A DNA stretch of 38,162 bases. Source: Deltaproteobacteria bacterium (lineage in GTDB: Bacteria; Desulfobacterota; Desulfobaccia; Desulfobaccales; 0-14-0-80-60-11). Location of the stretch: positions 1-38,162 of the forward strand of contig JACQYN010000257.1 in the NCBI GenBank assembly GCA_016208235.1, read 5' to 3'. Below the pieces are notes generated by a model that worked only from the letters and a program-made list of their open reading frames with translations, had not been told where the DNA came from and did no database searches. The translations under genes and the position numbers were made by a program. Positions within the stretch are counted from its first letter, which is position 1. Every line of letters begins with the position of its first letter. Shown one piece after another: positions 25,618-32,478 of this stretch.

Positions 25618-25646
25618 ATTATACCTTATTTGCATGGAACTGTTCA
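25618..25646 (-). promoter_or_regulatory. Candidate sigma-70 promoter of the EPS operon
   Basis: Read on the minus strand there is TGAACA, a 17-bp spacer and TATAAT. The -10 is a perfect match and the -35 matches four of six. It lies about 35-100 bp upstream of the possible Wza-like starts. The window has no mapped transcript, so this is a prediction. Confidence 0.5.
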
Positions 25647-25672
25647 TAGTAGTTCCTTATTATATTTGCATG
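25624..25672. promoter_or_regulatory. Possible operator: direct repeats and small palindrome over the -35 region
   Basis: CCTTATTTGCATG (25624-25636) recurs as CCTTATTATATTTGCATG (25655-25672). Between and partly overlapping them is the palindrome GGAACT-N9-AGTTCC (25636-25656), which covers the -35 box. This arrangement would suit a dimeric regulator, none of which is encoded nearby. Confidence 0.4.
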
Positions 25673-25801
25673 ATTCTAAAGAAGTTGGAAAAGAACAGAG
25701 GATTTCGCCAGGAACGCATGTTCCCGGGAAATAAAAGTGGAGATGGAGGTCTGACTTAGGGGAGCAAGGAATACCTGCCGACTCTGCCCCCCCCGCTGAT
25801 T

Positions 25802-26551
25802 CTAGGAGTAGAGACGCCGGCAGACCAGGCATTGGGGATTGGCCTTTACCGGCTTTTCGTTGAAAAGAAATTGATCCCCCTTAAAGGTCAGGAGCCGCCC
25901 CAAAAGAGCCGCACCCATGCCGCCCAGGATGCGCAAGGCCTCCAGGGCCTGGAGCGTGCCCAGGATCCCGGGCAGAGGTCCCAGGAGCGCGGGTTTTTGG
26001 CCGTTCGTAGCTTCCGGGAAGGCGCAGGCCAAACAGGGGCCCTGGCCCGGCCAGAAGGTGGTGACGCGGCCGTCCATTTCCCACACCCCGGCGTGGATCA
26101 GGGGCAGACGGAATTTCACCGCGGCCTGGTTCAGAAGATACCCGGCCGGAGCGTTGTTCATGGCGTCGATTATCAGGTTGCAGTTGGCGGCCAGGCGGGA
26201 AATGTTGTGTTCGGAGACGGTCTTGGCCTGCCCTTCCACCAAGGAAAAGGGGTTCAGGTCTTTGAGGCGGCGTTCGGCCACCGTGGCCTTGGCCTTACCC
26301 AGATCCCGCTCCCGGTAGAGGACTTGATGGTTGAGGTCGGAAAGAGTCACCCGGGACTGGTCCACCATGCGGATGGCGCCGACGCCGGTGGACAGGAGAT
26401 AGAGAGCTACCGAGGATGCCAATCCCCCGGCGCCGGCGATGAGCACCCGGGAGGACTTCAGCTTTTCCTGGGCCTCCCTGCCCCACCCTTCCAGGGCCAT
26501 CTGGCGCGCATAGCGGGTTATTTCGGCAGGGCTAAGATTATTGATGGTCAT
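25802..26551 (-). CDS. ThiF/MoeB/HesA-family adenylyltransferase (E1-like)
   Basis: Enzymes of this family adenylate the C-terminal Gly of a small sulfur-carrier protein such as ThiS or MoaD. The nucleotide motif is IAGAGGLASSVALYL, followed by VDQSRVTLSDLNHQVLYR and the DAMNNAPAGYLLN loop of the active site. Two zinc-binding CxxC pairs are present (CLAC and CLVC near the C-terminus). The 249-residue length fits MoeB/ThiF. The start at 26551 has AGGGAG upstream; the track start at 26572 does not. No ThiS, MoaD or other carrier gene is near. The downstream neighbour on the same strand is the EPS operon, which appears to have its own promoter. Thiamine, molybdopterin and other sulfur-transfer roles are all possible. 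Confidence 0.88.
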   Translation of the reverse strand: MTINNLSPAEITRYARQMALEGWGREAQEKLKSSRVLIAGAGGLASSVALYLLSTGVGAIRMVDQSRVTLSDLNHQVLYRERDLGKAKATVAERRLKDLNPFSLVEGQAKTVSEHNISRLAANCNLIIDAMNNAPAGYLLNQAAVKFRLPLIHAGVWEMDGRVTTFWPGQGPCLACAFPEATNGQKPALLGPLPGILGTLQALEALRILGGMGAALLGRLLTFKGDQFLFNEKPVKANPQCLVCRRLYS

Positions 26552-26814
26552 TTCACTCCCTACTGCAGGCATGGGAGGGGTTCGTTACCCACCCCCCGCC
26601 CTTTTACCTAAGATTTGTCTAATGCATCGGCTCCCTCGGGCCCGAACTTTAACTTCCGGGCGCCCGCGGTTATAATGGCAATTGCTCATGAGTTTTTGGC
26701 TCTCATAGAGAAAATGAGGTTTTACCAGTGACCTGTCCCAGGATTAGCCCAATAAAGTTTCGAGGGCTTTTCTTCCTCCCATAGAGGGGCTTAGGCGCTA
26801 ACTTAACCAATATT

Positions 26815-26899
26815 TGTCATTCTGAACGGAGCGAAGCTTCGTTTCGAATCTCGATTTTCCAATGAAATGAGAGATTCTTCGCTGCGCTCAGAATGACAG
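26815..26899. repeat. TGTCATTCTGAA-family palindromic repeat
   Basis: Left TGTCATTCTGAACGGAGCGA and right TCGCTGCGCTCAGAATGACA are near-inverted, with GAGATTCTTCG inside. It matches 32266-32350 almost throughout, and the match continues into both flanks (ATATT before, AGCCTTAT after). Confidence 0.88.
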
Positions 26900-26961
26900 A
26901 AAAGCCTTATATTAGGGCCTATGCCCTTGAGGGGTGGCTGGGGTGAGGGTGACCATTCTGC

Positions 26962-26987
26962 GGTGGGGCGGGCCTCCGTGCCCGCCA
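26962..26987. repeat. 26-bp GC-rich repeat, also inside the FtsX permease gene
   Basis: The 26-bp word beginning CGGTGGGGCGGGCCTCC is present exactly, in inverse orientation, at 30102-30127 inside the permease coding sequence. Confidence 0.9.
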
Positions 26988-27004
26988 CCCATGACGGCCG
27001 AGAC

Positions 27005-27090
27005 GGCCGCCCCCCCCTCACCCTACCCTCTCCCCCCAAGGGGAGAGGGAAATAATATGATATATCCATAAGATACAAAACTGATGGGTA
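27005..27090. repeat. Composite repeat: CCCTACCCTCTCCCC palindrome plus ATATATCCATAAGATAC
   Basis: A GC-rich hairpin (CCCTCTCCCC...GGGGAGAGGG) is followed by GATATATCCATAAGATACAA and a GGTAATGG tail. The same order occurs at 34318-34406 with few differences. Confidence 0.82.
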
Positions 27091-27180
27091 ATGGCCAGCA
27101 CCAGAGGAGGGGGAATTATAAGGCCCAATAATTTGTTAAGGTGTATCCGGGATACGATAATAAGAGCTTGCCCCAAATCG

Positions 27181-27208
27181 AACTTTGAACCTTGAACTTT
27201 GAACTTTT
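27181..27208. repeat. Heptamer array (AACTTTG / AACCTTG)
   Basis: Four 7-bp units of the same family as 3544-3596, ending 48 bp before the ABC ATPase start. Confidence 0.75.
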
Positions 27209-27255
27209 CAAACCGGGAAAAACTGTTTTTCAGGGAAATTTTCCAGGAAATATCA

Positions 27256-27921
27256 ATGATTGAACTGACGGGGGTGAACAAAACCTACCGCCGGGGGCCC
27301 GAAGAGATTCTGGCCCTGAGGCGCATCAATCTCAGCATTGCCGCCGGGGAATTCGTGGCCATCAGCGGCAAGAGCGGCTGCGGCAAAAGCACCCTCCTGC
27401 ACATCATCGGCGGCCTGGAGCCCCCCACCTCCGGGCGGGTGATGGTGGACGGCCGGGACCTGGCAGGGCTTTCCGACCAGGAACTCACCCAATTCCGCCG
27501 GGACCGGGTGGGGGTGGTCTTCCAGTCTTTCAACCTTCTGCCCCTCTTGACCCTGGAAGAAAACGTGGCCCTGCCCCGGGTGCTCCAGGGTTTTTCGTAT
27601 TACCAGGCCCGGAAGGAGGCCGCGCACTGGCTCGAGGAAGTGGAGCTGAGCCACCGCCGCAGCCACAAACCCCACCAGGTCTCGGGCGGCGAGATGCAGC
27701 GTGCGGCCATTGCCCGGGCCCTGATCAACCGGCCCGCGGTGCTCCTGGCCGATGAACCCACGGGTAACCTGGACTCCGCCACCGCCGCCCAGATCCTGGA
27801 ACTCTTCGGCCGCCTGCACCGGGACTGGCGGCAGACCGTGGTCCTGGTGAGCCACGCGGCCGAAGTGGCCGCGTACGCGGACCGGGTGCTTTCCATGCAG
27901 GACGGGATTATACTCCCGTGA
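27256..27921 (+). CDS. ABC transporter ATP-binding protein (LolD/MacB-type)
   Basis: The ATPase partner of the FtsX-type permease that follows. It has Walker A (SGKSGCGKST), the Q-loop region VVFQSFNLLPLLTLEENV, the signature VSGGEMQRAAIARAL, Walker B (VLLADEPTGNLD) and the H-loop VLVSHAAE. The length of 221 residues is standard for LolD/MacB-type ATPases. The track start at 27199 lies partly in repeat sequence. The ATG at 27256 (MIELTGVNKTY) has a CCAGGAA upstream and matches the normal N-terminus. The substrate could be a lipoprotein, a lipid or a peptide; neighbours do not decide it. Confidence 0.93.
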   Translation: MIELTGVNKTYRRGPEEILALRRINLSIAAGEFVAISGKSGCGKSTLLHIIGGLEPPTSGRVMVDGRDLAGLSDQELTQFRRDRVGVVFQSFNLLPLLTLEENVALPRVLQGFSYYQARKEAAHWLEEVELSHRRSHKPHQVSGGEMQRAAIARALINRPAVLLADEPTGNLDSATAAQILELFGRLHRDWRQTVVLVSHAAEVAAYADRVLSMQDGIILP

Positions 27922-27923
27922 AG

Positions 27924-27955
27924 AAGTTCCAGGTTCCAAGTTCCAAGTTCCAAGT
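27924..27955. repeat. Heptamer array, inverted (AAGTTCC units)
   Basis: On the minus strand it reads AACTTGG three times plus AACCTGG, the same family as 3544-3596. It begins just after the ABC ATPase stop. Confidence 0.8.
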
Positions 27956-28084
27956 TTTTTGTAATACTTCCAGGAACTTTTCACGCCTTATGGAGAAAAC
28001 CCTCTTGAATAGCGGCTGAGAAAGTTTTTAACCTGGAAATAGTATTATGTACCAGAATTACTTTACATTTACTAGTAGCCGTAA

Positions 28085-28214
28085 ATTCCCTCCCCCTTGA
28101 GGGGGGAGGGTTAGGGTGGGGGTGGCGTATTTTGGTCTGATTACAGCTATTTGTCCAAGTCGCCCCCCTCCCCCCTCCCCCAACCCCATCCCCCCGTGGG
28201 GAGGGGGAGATTCT
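28085..28214. repeat. G/C-rich palindromic repeats (CCCCTTGAGGGG and CCCCCGTGGGGAGGGGG)
   Basis: Two related elements lie head to head: TCCCCCTTGAGGGGGGAGGG near 28090, and a C-rich run ending CCCCGTGGGGAGGGGGAG near 28214. Related elements occur near 27020, 34330 and 38075. Confidence 0.7.
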
Positions 28215-28269
28215 ACCTGATTTTATTTTGCCGGTTATTTCTGGGACACGACACCTGGAACTTGGAACT

Positions 28270-31053
28270 ATGAATCCTTTCCTCTTCCGCATCTCCCTGA
28301 GCCATTTTACCGAATACCCCGGCCGCACCCTCCTGGGCATTCTGGGCATCGCCCTGGGCACCGCGGTTTACTTAAGCATCTCCCTGGCCGCGGCCAGCGC
28401 GCTCAAAAGCTTCCAGGCCGGGGTGACCGCGGTGGCGGGGAAGGCCCAGTGGCGGCTGCAAAGCCCCGGCGCGCCCCTTTCTGAATCCCTCTTTGCCCGG
28501 GTACGGCGCTTGCCCGAGGTCAAAGCCGCGGCGCCGGTGGTGGAAAGCGTCCTGGAATTTACCGGACCTAATAAAGGCCCGGTGCTGCTGTTGGGGATCG
28601 ACCCATTCTCCGAACGGCCTTTCCGCAATTACGACTTTAAAGCAGCCAGCGGCCTGGACCGGGACGCGTGGATAAAGTTTCTGACCGAGTCCGGCGCGGT
28701 GCTGGTGAGCGAGCGCCTGGCCGCAAGGCAAAGATTGAAGCCCGGCGATACCCTGCCGGTGCTGGTGGGCACGGCCCGGCGGAACCTGAAGGTGGTGGGG
28801 GTTTTCCGCTCTCCCGGCGGCCTTTATCCTCTCGAAGGCGCGATGCTCCTCATTGACCTGGCCGGGGCCCAGGAGCTTTTGGACCGGGTGGGGCAACTGG
28901 ACTATATCGACCTCATCTTCTCCGGGGACGAAGCCGCGGCTGCGGCCCGCGTCTCCCAAAACCTGCCCCCCGGCGTGGACCTGGTGCGCCCCGGGTCCCA
29001 GGGCCGCCAGATGGAAGGGATGGTGGCCTCCTACCGCCTTAATCTCACGGTGCTCAGCGCCATTGCGCTGTTCGTGGGCATGTTCCTTATCTATCAGTCC
29101 GTCACCCTCTCGGTGGTGCGCCGCCGCCGGGAGATCGGCCTGCTCCGCACCTTAGGCATGGGCCGGCGCCAGGTTTTGTTTCTTTTTTTAGCCGAGGGCC
29201 TGGCCGGGGGCGCGGTGGGCGGCCTCCTGGGTCTGGGCTTAGGCGTGGTCCTGGGCAAAAGCGCCCTGGGGATGATGACCCATAATCTCAGTTCCCTCTA
29301 CACGCCGGTTCAGGCCGGAGAAATTTTTGTCCATACCCCCCTTCTTCTCCAGGCCTGGGGCCTGGCCGTGGCCGCCACTCTCCTGGCCGCCTGGATACCC
29401 GCCCGGGAGGCGGCCCGCACCCGGGTCCGGGCCGTGTGGTACCGGGAGGAACTGGAAGAGCGCGTCCAGAGCCGGACCGGGGTTTTTTTTGGCTTGGGCT
29501 TGCTGGCCCTGGCCCTGGCCGGGGTTTTTGTATTGCTGCGTTTAGGGTCCGGCCCTTCCCTTCCGAGTTTCGCCGCGGCCTTCCTCATCCTCCTGGCCTT
29601 TGCCCTGTTCACCCCCCTTGCCGCCCGCACCCTGGGTGAACGCGCCCAGCCACTCCTGCGCCGCGTTCTGGGGCCTCCGGGTGACCTGGGCTGCCGGTAT
29701 CTCTCCGGTTCCTTGAGCCGCAGCGCGGTCTCCATCGCCGCGTTGGCCTGCGCCTTGGGGATGCTCATTGCCGTGGCGGTGATGATCGGCTCTTTCCGCC
29801 AGGCCGTGAACTCCTGGGTGACCCGCTCCATCAGCGGCGACATCTTCTTCGGGCCCGCGGTCTTCTCCACCGCCGCGTATGATCACTATCTCCCCCCGGA
29901 AATCCTTACGGACCTGCAACAGGATCCGGACATTGAAGACATCTATCTTTACCGCTGCGTGCGCCTGCCTTTCCGGGACCGCTTTATCCTGGTGATCGGC
30001 GGCAGCTTTGACGTCCTGGCTAAATACGGCGGCCTCTGGTTCCGGCAAGGGGATGGGGCAGAGATAATGAAGGAAGTTGGGGAAGTAGGCCAAGGGGGTC
30101 CGGCGGGCACGGAGGCCCGCCCCACCGCGCCGGCACTGCCAAAACAAAATCCCCCCTACCCCCCTTTAGAAAAGGGGGGTGAAAGTTCTCCTTTATCAAG
30201 AGCGGTTAAAAGTCCCCCTTTCTTAAAGGGGGATTTAGGGGGATTTTCCGGTTTGGCTCAGCAGACTGAATCGAAAGATCTCCTCGGAAAACGGAAAACG
30301 GAAAACGGAAAACGGTCCATAGTCATCTCCGAACCTCTGGCCGAGACCTTCGGCTATAAAGAAGGAGATATTCTAGAACTCCCCACACCTGTGGGCCTTC
30401 AGCTCTTGAAAATCACCGGGGTCTTTTACGACTACCGCACGGACGGCCCCAGCGTCTGGATGGACCTCCGCCAGTTCCGGCGCTTTTGGCCGGATACCCA
30501 CCTGAACGCGGTGCGCCTTTATCTAAAGGACAAAGCGAAAATTCCCGAGGTCCAGGCCCGGCTGTACGAAAGATACGGCTCCCGTTACCGGCTCCTGACC
30601 CTATCCCACCAGGAACTGCGCCAGGGAATATTGAAAATATTTGATGAAACCTTTGCCCTCACCTACGCGTTGGAGGGGGTGGCGGTGGTGGTCGCGGTCT
30701 TCGGGATCATCACCACCTTCCTATTGCTCATCATGGAAAGGGAGCGGGAATTGGCGCTCCTCCAGGCCCTGGGGGCCTCCCGGGGCCAGATTCTCCGCAT
30801 GGTCCTGGTGGAATCCGGCCTCGCCAGCTTCCTGAGTTTCTTGTTAGGCGCGCTTTGCGGTTCCCTATTATCTTTATTACTGATTTATGTCATCAACAAA
30901 CAGGCCTTCGGCTGGACCATCCACCTCTACTGGACCCCGGGCATCTACTGGCAGACTTTTATCTTAGTCCTGGCCCTGGGCCTGCTCTCCGGGGCCTACC
31001 CTGCCTGGCGGGCCATGCAGCCGCATCTGTCTGCAATCCTAAAAGAAGAATAA
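28270..31053 (+). CDS. FtsX-type ABC transporter permease with repeat-derived insertion
   Basis: Two FtsX modules are present. The N-terminal helix (GILGIALGTAVYLSISLA) is followed by a periplasmic MacB-type domain. FtsX domain 1 (about 255-390) has RRREIGLLRTLGMGRRQVL, then come central helices near 400-520 and a second periplasmic domain (about 525-790). FtsX domain 2 at the C-terminus has ERERELALLQALGASRGQIL. Residues of about 596-682 are unlike the rest: proline-, lysine- and glycine-rich (NPPYPPLEKGG, SPPFLKGDLGG, RKTENGKRS). The DNA there consists of the same repeats seen between genes. Without this stretch the length would be about 840, usual for the family. The reading frame is kept. 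The start at 28270 (MNPFLFRIS) is chosen over the track start at 28228, which lies in repeats. Confidence 0.92.
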   Translation: MNPFLFRISLSHFTEYPGRTLLGILGIALGTAVYLSISLAAASALKSFQAGVTAVAGKAQWRLQSPGAPLSESLFARVRRLPEVKAAAPVVESVLEFTGPNKGPVLLLGIDPFSERPFRNYDFKAASGLDRDAWIKFLTESGAVLVSERLAARQRLKPGDTLPVLVGTARRNLKVVGVFRSPGGLYPLEGAMLLIDLAGAQELLDRVGQLDYIDLIFSGDEAAAAARVSQNLPPGVDLVRPGSQGRQMEGMVASYRLNLTVLSAIALFVGMFLIYQSVTLSVVRRRREIGLLRTLGMGRRQVLFLFLAEGLAGGAVGGLLGLGLGVVLGKSALGMMTHNLSSLYTPVQAGEIFVHTPLLLQAWGLAVAATLLAAWIPAREAARTRVRAVWYREELEERVQSRTGVFFGLGLLALALAGVFVLLRLGSGPSLPSFAAAFLILLAFALFTPLAARTLGERAQPLLRRVLGPPGDLGCRYLSGSLSRSAVSIAALACALGMLIAVAVMIGSFRQAVNSWVTRSISGDIFFGPAVFSTAAYDHYLPPEILTDLQQDPDIEDIYLYRCVRLPFRDRFILVIGGSFDVLAKYGGLWFRQGDGAEIMKEVGEVGQGGPAGTEARPTAPALPKQNPPYPPLEKGGESSPLSRAVKSPPFLKGDLGGFSGLAQQTESKDLLGKRKTENGKRSIVISEPLAETFGYKEGDILELPTPVGLQLLKITGVFYDYRTDGPSVWMDLRQFRRFWPDTHLNAVRLYLKDKAKIPEVQARLYERYGSRYRLLTLSHQELRQGILKIFDETFALTYALEGVAVVVAVFGIITTFLLLIMERERELALLQALGASRGQILRMVLVESGLASFLSFLLGALCGSLLSLLLIYVINKQAFGWTIHLYWTPGIYWQTFILVLALGLLSGAYPAWRAMQPHLSAILKEE
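30092..30316. repeat. In-frame cluster of intergenic-type repeats inside the permease gene
   Basis: In order: the 26-bp GGCGGGCACGGAGGCCCGCC word (inverse of 26962-26987), a CCCCCCTTTAGAAAAGGGGGG hairpin, a TCCCCCTTTCTTAAAGGGGG element almost identical to 34466-34503, and a GGAAAACGGAAAACGG array. All lie within codons 596-682 of the FtsX gene without a stop. Confidence 0.88.
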
Positions 31054-31055
31054 TC

Positions 31056-31168
31056 TTTCACCACAAAGGCACCAAGAATCACCAAGAAAGCAATCATTGT
31101 GGGCGGGTTCCCCGCCCACAATAAATATTCTTTGTGAATCTTTGTGCCTTGGTGTCTTTGTGGTGAAA
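31056..31168. repeat. Long imperfect inverted repeat (CACCACAAAGGCACCAAG) with nested hairpin
   Basis: TTTCACCACAAAGGCACCAAG on the left is matched by CTTGGTGTCTTTGTGGTGAAA on the right. Nested inside is ATTGTGGGCGGG-TTC-CCGCCCACAAT (31096-31122). It starts right after the permease stop, so it may also end that transcript, though there is no U-tract. Confidence 0.85.
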
Positions 31169-31222
31169 ATCATTTTCTTCCCCCAGGATGACATAACCTC
31201 ACCTTAATGTTATTCTTACATA

Positions 31223-32029
31223 ATGCTCAAACGCACCTTCATCCATCTCCCCGGCGTGGGGGAGCGCACCGAGGCCCATTTCTGGCGCCAGGGCCTCCAC
31301 ACCTGGGAGGATTTCTTAAACGCCAGGGAGGTGCCGGGCCTGGGCCGGCAAAGGCTGGTTTTTCTCCGCTCCGGTGTGAAGGAATCCCTGGCCCAGGAAG
31401 ACAATCCCGCGTATTTCGGGCCCCTGCTGCCCGTGGCCGAGCGCTGGCGGCTGTTTCGCCGCTTCCGGGAGCGGGCCGCGTACCTGGACATCGAAACCAC
31501 GGGCTATACCTGGCCGGGCCTCCAGGTCACAGTGGTGGGCCTCTATGACGGCCGGACCATGCGCCAGTTCATCCACGGCCGGAACTTGGAAGAATTTCCC
31601 GAGGCCCTGGAAAATCTGGACCTGATCGTCACCTTCAATGGCTCCCAGTTCGACCTGCCCGTGCTTCGGACCTATTTCCCGGGCCTAAAACTCCCCCCGG
31701 TGCACCTGGACCTCCGCTTTATCCTGACCCGCCTGGGCTTTCGGGGCGGCCTGAAAAAGATCGAGCCCCGCTTCGGCATCAAGCGGCCTCCGGAGGTGGA
31801 CGGGATGGACGGCTACGAGGCCGTGCTCCTCTGGGACCGCCACTGCCGGGGCGATTACACCGCCTTGCCCACACTCCTCACCTACAACCGGGAAGACGTG
31901 GTCAACCTGGAGACCCTGATGGACCGGGCCTTCCATTTGGCTCAGAGCAGATTGCTGGGGGGTGGGGGCCAGGGGCTTAATATCTGTGCGCAAAGGGAAA
32001 AAGGGGGAGAGGCGAAGCAAGGATGGTGA
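31223..32029 (+). CDS. RNase H-like 3'-5' exonuclease-family protein with HhH-like N-terminus (YprB-like)
   Basis: A probable DEDD-type nuclease. The N-terminus LPGVGERTEAHFWRQGLHTWEDFL resembles a helix-hairpin-helix DNA-binding motif. The catalytic acids are visible: D89 and E91 in YLDIETTG, D144 in FNGSQFDLPVL, and D225 in YNREDVVNLETL. The size of 268 residues matches YprB/RNase_H_2 proteins, whose exact substrate is unsettled. The last 25 residues (GGGGQGLNICAQREKGG) look low in complexity and may come from adjoining repeat-like DNA. The ATG has no visible ribosome site. It stands alone between repeats. Confidence 0.85.
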   Translation: MLKRTFIHLPGVGERTEAHFWRQGLHTWEDFLNAREVPGLGRQRLVFLRSGVKESLAQEDNPAYFGPLLPVAERWRLFRRFRERAAYLDIETTGYTWPGLQVTVVGLYDGRTMRQFIHGRNLEEFPEALENLDLIVTFNGSQFDLPVLRTYFPGLKLPPVHLDLRFILTRLGFRGGLKKIEPRFGIKRPPEVDGMDGYEAVLLWDRHCRGDYTALPTLLTYNREDVVNLETLMDRAFHLAQSRLLGGGGQGLNICAQREKGGEAKQGW

Positions 32030-32131
32030 GTAAAATAAGCAACTAAACCCTCTTCGCCTTTTCACTTTTTCGCCTTTTTCCCCTTAATAACTTCTCTGAC
32101 CCTTCCCCCCACTTTCCACAGGTGCTAACTT

Positions 32132-32254
32132 ATACCAAGTCGCAAACAAACCACGCGTAATTGTAGGGGCGCACCCGTGTGTGCGCCCTCAATCTGGGGC
32201 GGACACATGGGTCCGCCCCTACAAGAAAATTGTCGTTTGTTTGCGACTTGGTAT
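32132..32254. repeat. Compound element: 20-bp perfect terminal inverted repeats enclosing a GTAGGGGCG palindrome
   Basis: ATACCAAGTCGCAAACAAAC (32132-32151) is the exact reverse complement of the right end (32235-32254). Nested inside is the GTAGGGGCGCACC palindrome (about 32163-32222). This has the shape of a small non-autonomous mobile element or one repeat inserted in another. Confidence 0.9.
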
Positions 32255-32265
32255 TAAACAATATT

Positions 32266-32350
32266 TGTCATTCTGAACGGAGCGAAGCGGAGTGAAGAAT
32301 CTCTAATTTTCCTACGAAATGAGAGATTCTTCGCTGCGCTCAGAATGACA
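32266..32350. repeat. TGTCATTCTGAA-family palindromic repeat
   Basis: Second close copy of 26815-26899. The similarity continues about 10-20 bp into each flank, ending in AGCCTTAT. Confidence 0.88.
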
Positions 32351-32416
32351 AAAAGCCTTATGTTAACGCTTATACCTCCCCTCCCCTCCCCCCCACAAAA
32401 TCATTTCTAAATGTAA

Positions 32417-32445
32417 TTGAGCTAGGAGTGCTGCTGTCGTAAGAT
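32417..32445 (+). promoter_or_regulatory. Weak candidate promoter for proS
   Basis: TTGAGC, 17 bp, then TAAGAT, each matching four of six consensus bases, ending 33 bp before the proS start codon. A ribosome site GGAG lies before the ATG. Confidence 0.3.
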
Positions 32446-32478
32446 AAATTTGGTAAAATATTATAGATTGGAGTTGGT

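Larger units (their letters stand above)
26552..27255. other. Gene-free region packed with repeats
   Basis: About 0.7 kb between the divergent ThiF-like and ABC ATPase genes. It contains, in order, a TGTCATTCTGAA repeat, a G/C palindrome cluster with a CGGTGGGGCGGGC copy, a composite element shared with 34318-34406, and an AACTTTG heptamer array. The 91- and 87-residue track ORFs here are repeat translations. Confidence 0.7.
27922..28269. other. Repeat-filled spacer inside the ABC operon
   Basis: About 350 bp separates the ATPase and permease genes, which are usually adjacent. It holds an inverted heptamer array (27924-27955), two C/G-rich palindromic stretches (about 28085-28120 and 28160-28214) and a short AACTTGG array (28252-28269) that runs directly into the permease ATG. 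No gene is seen. Confidence 0.75.
32030..32478. other. Gene-free region with repeats upstream of proS
   Basis: About 450 bp. It holds a compound inverted repeat, a TGTCATTCTGAA element and a possible proS promoter. No open frame here looks like a gene. Confidence 0.7.

Noticed and set aside
25644-25832. 62-residue minus-strand ORF before the EPS operon
   Set aside because: It overlaps the ThiF-like gene end and the promoter region and has no ribosome site; composition is not gene-like.
26803-27281. Minus-strand ORFs of 91 and 87 residues
   Set aside because: Both translate known repeat families (TGTCATTCTGAA, GC palindromes, heptamers).
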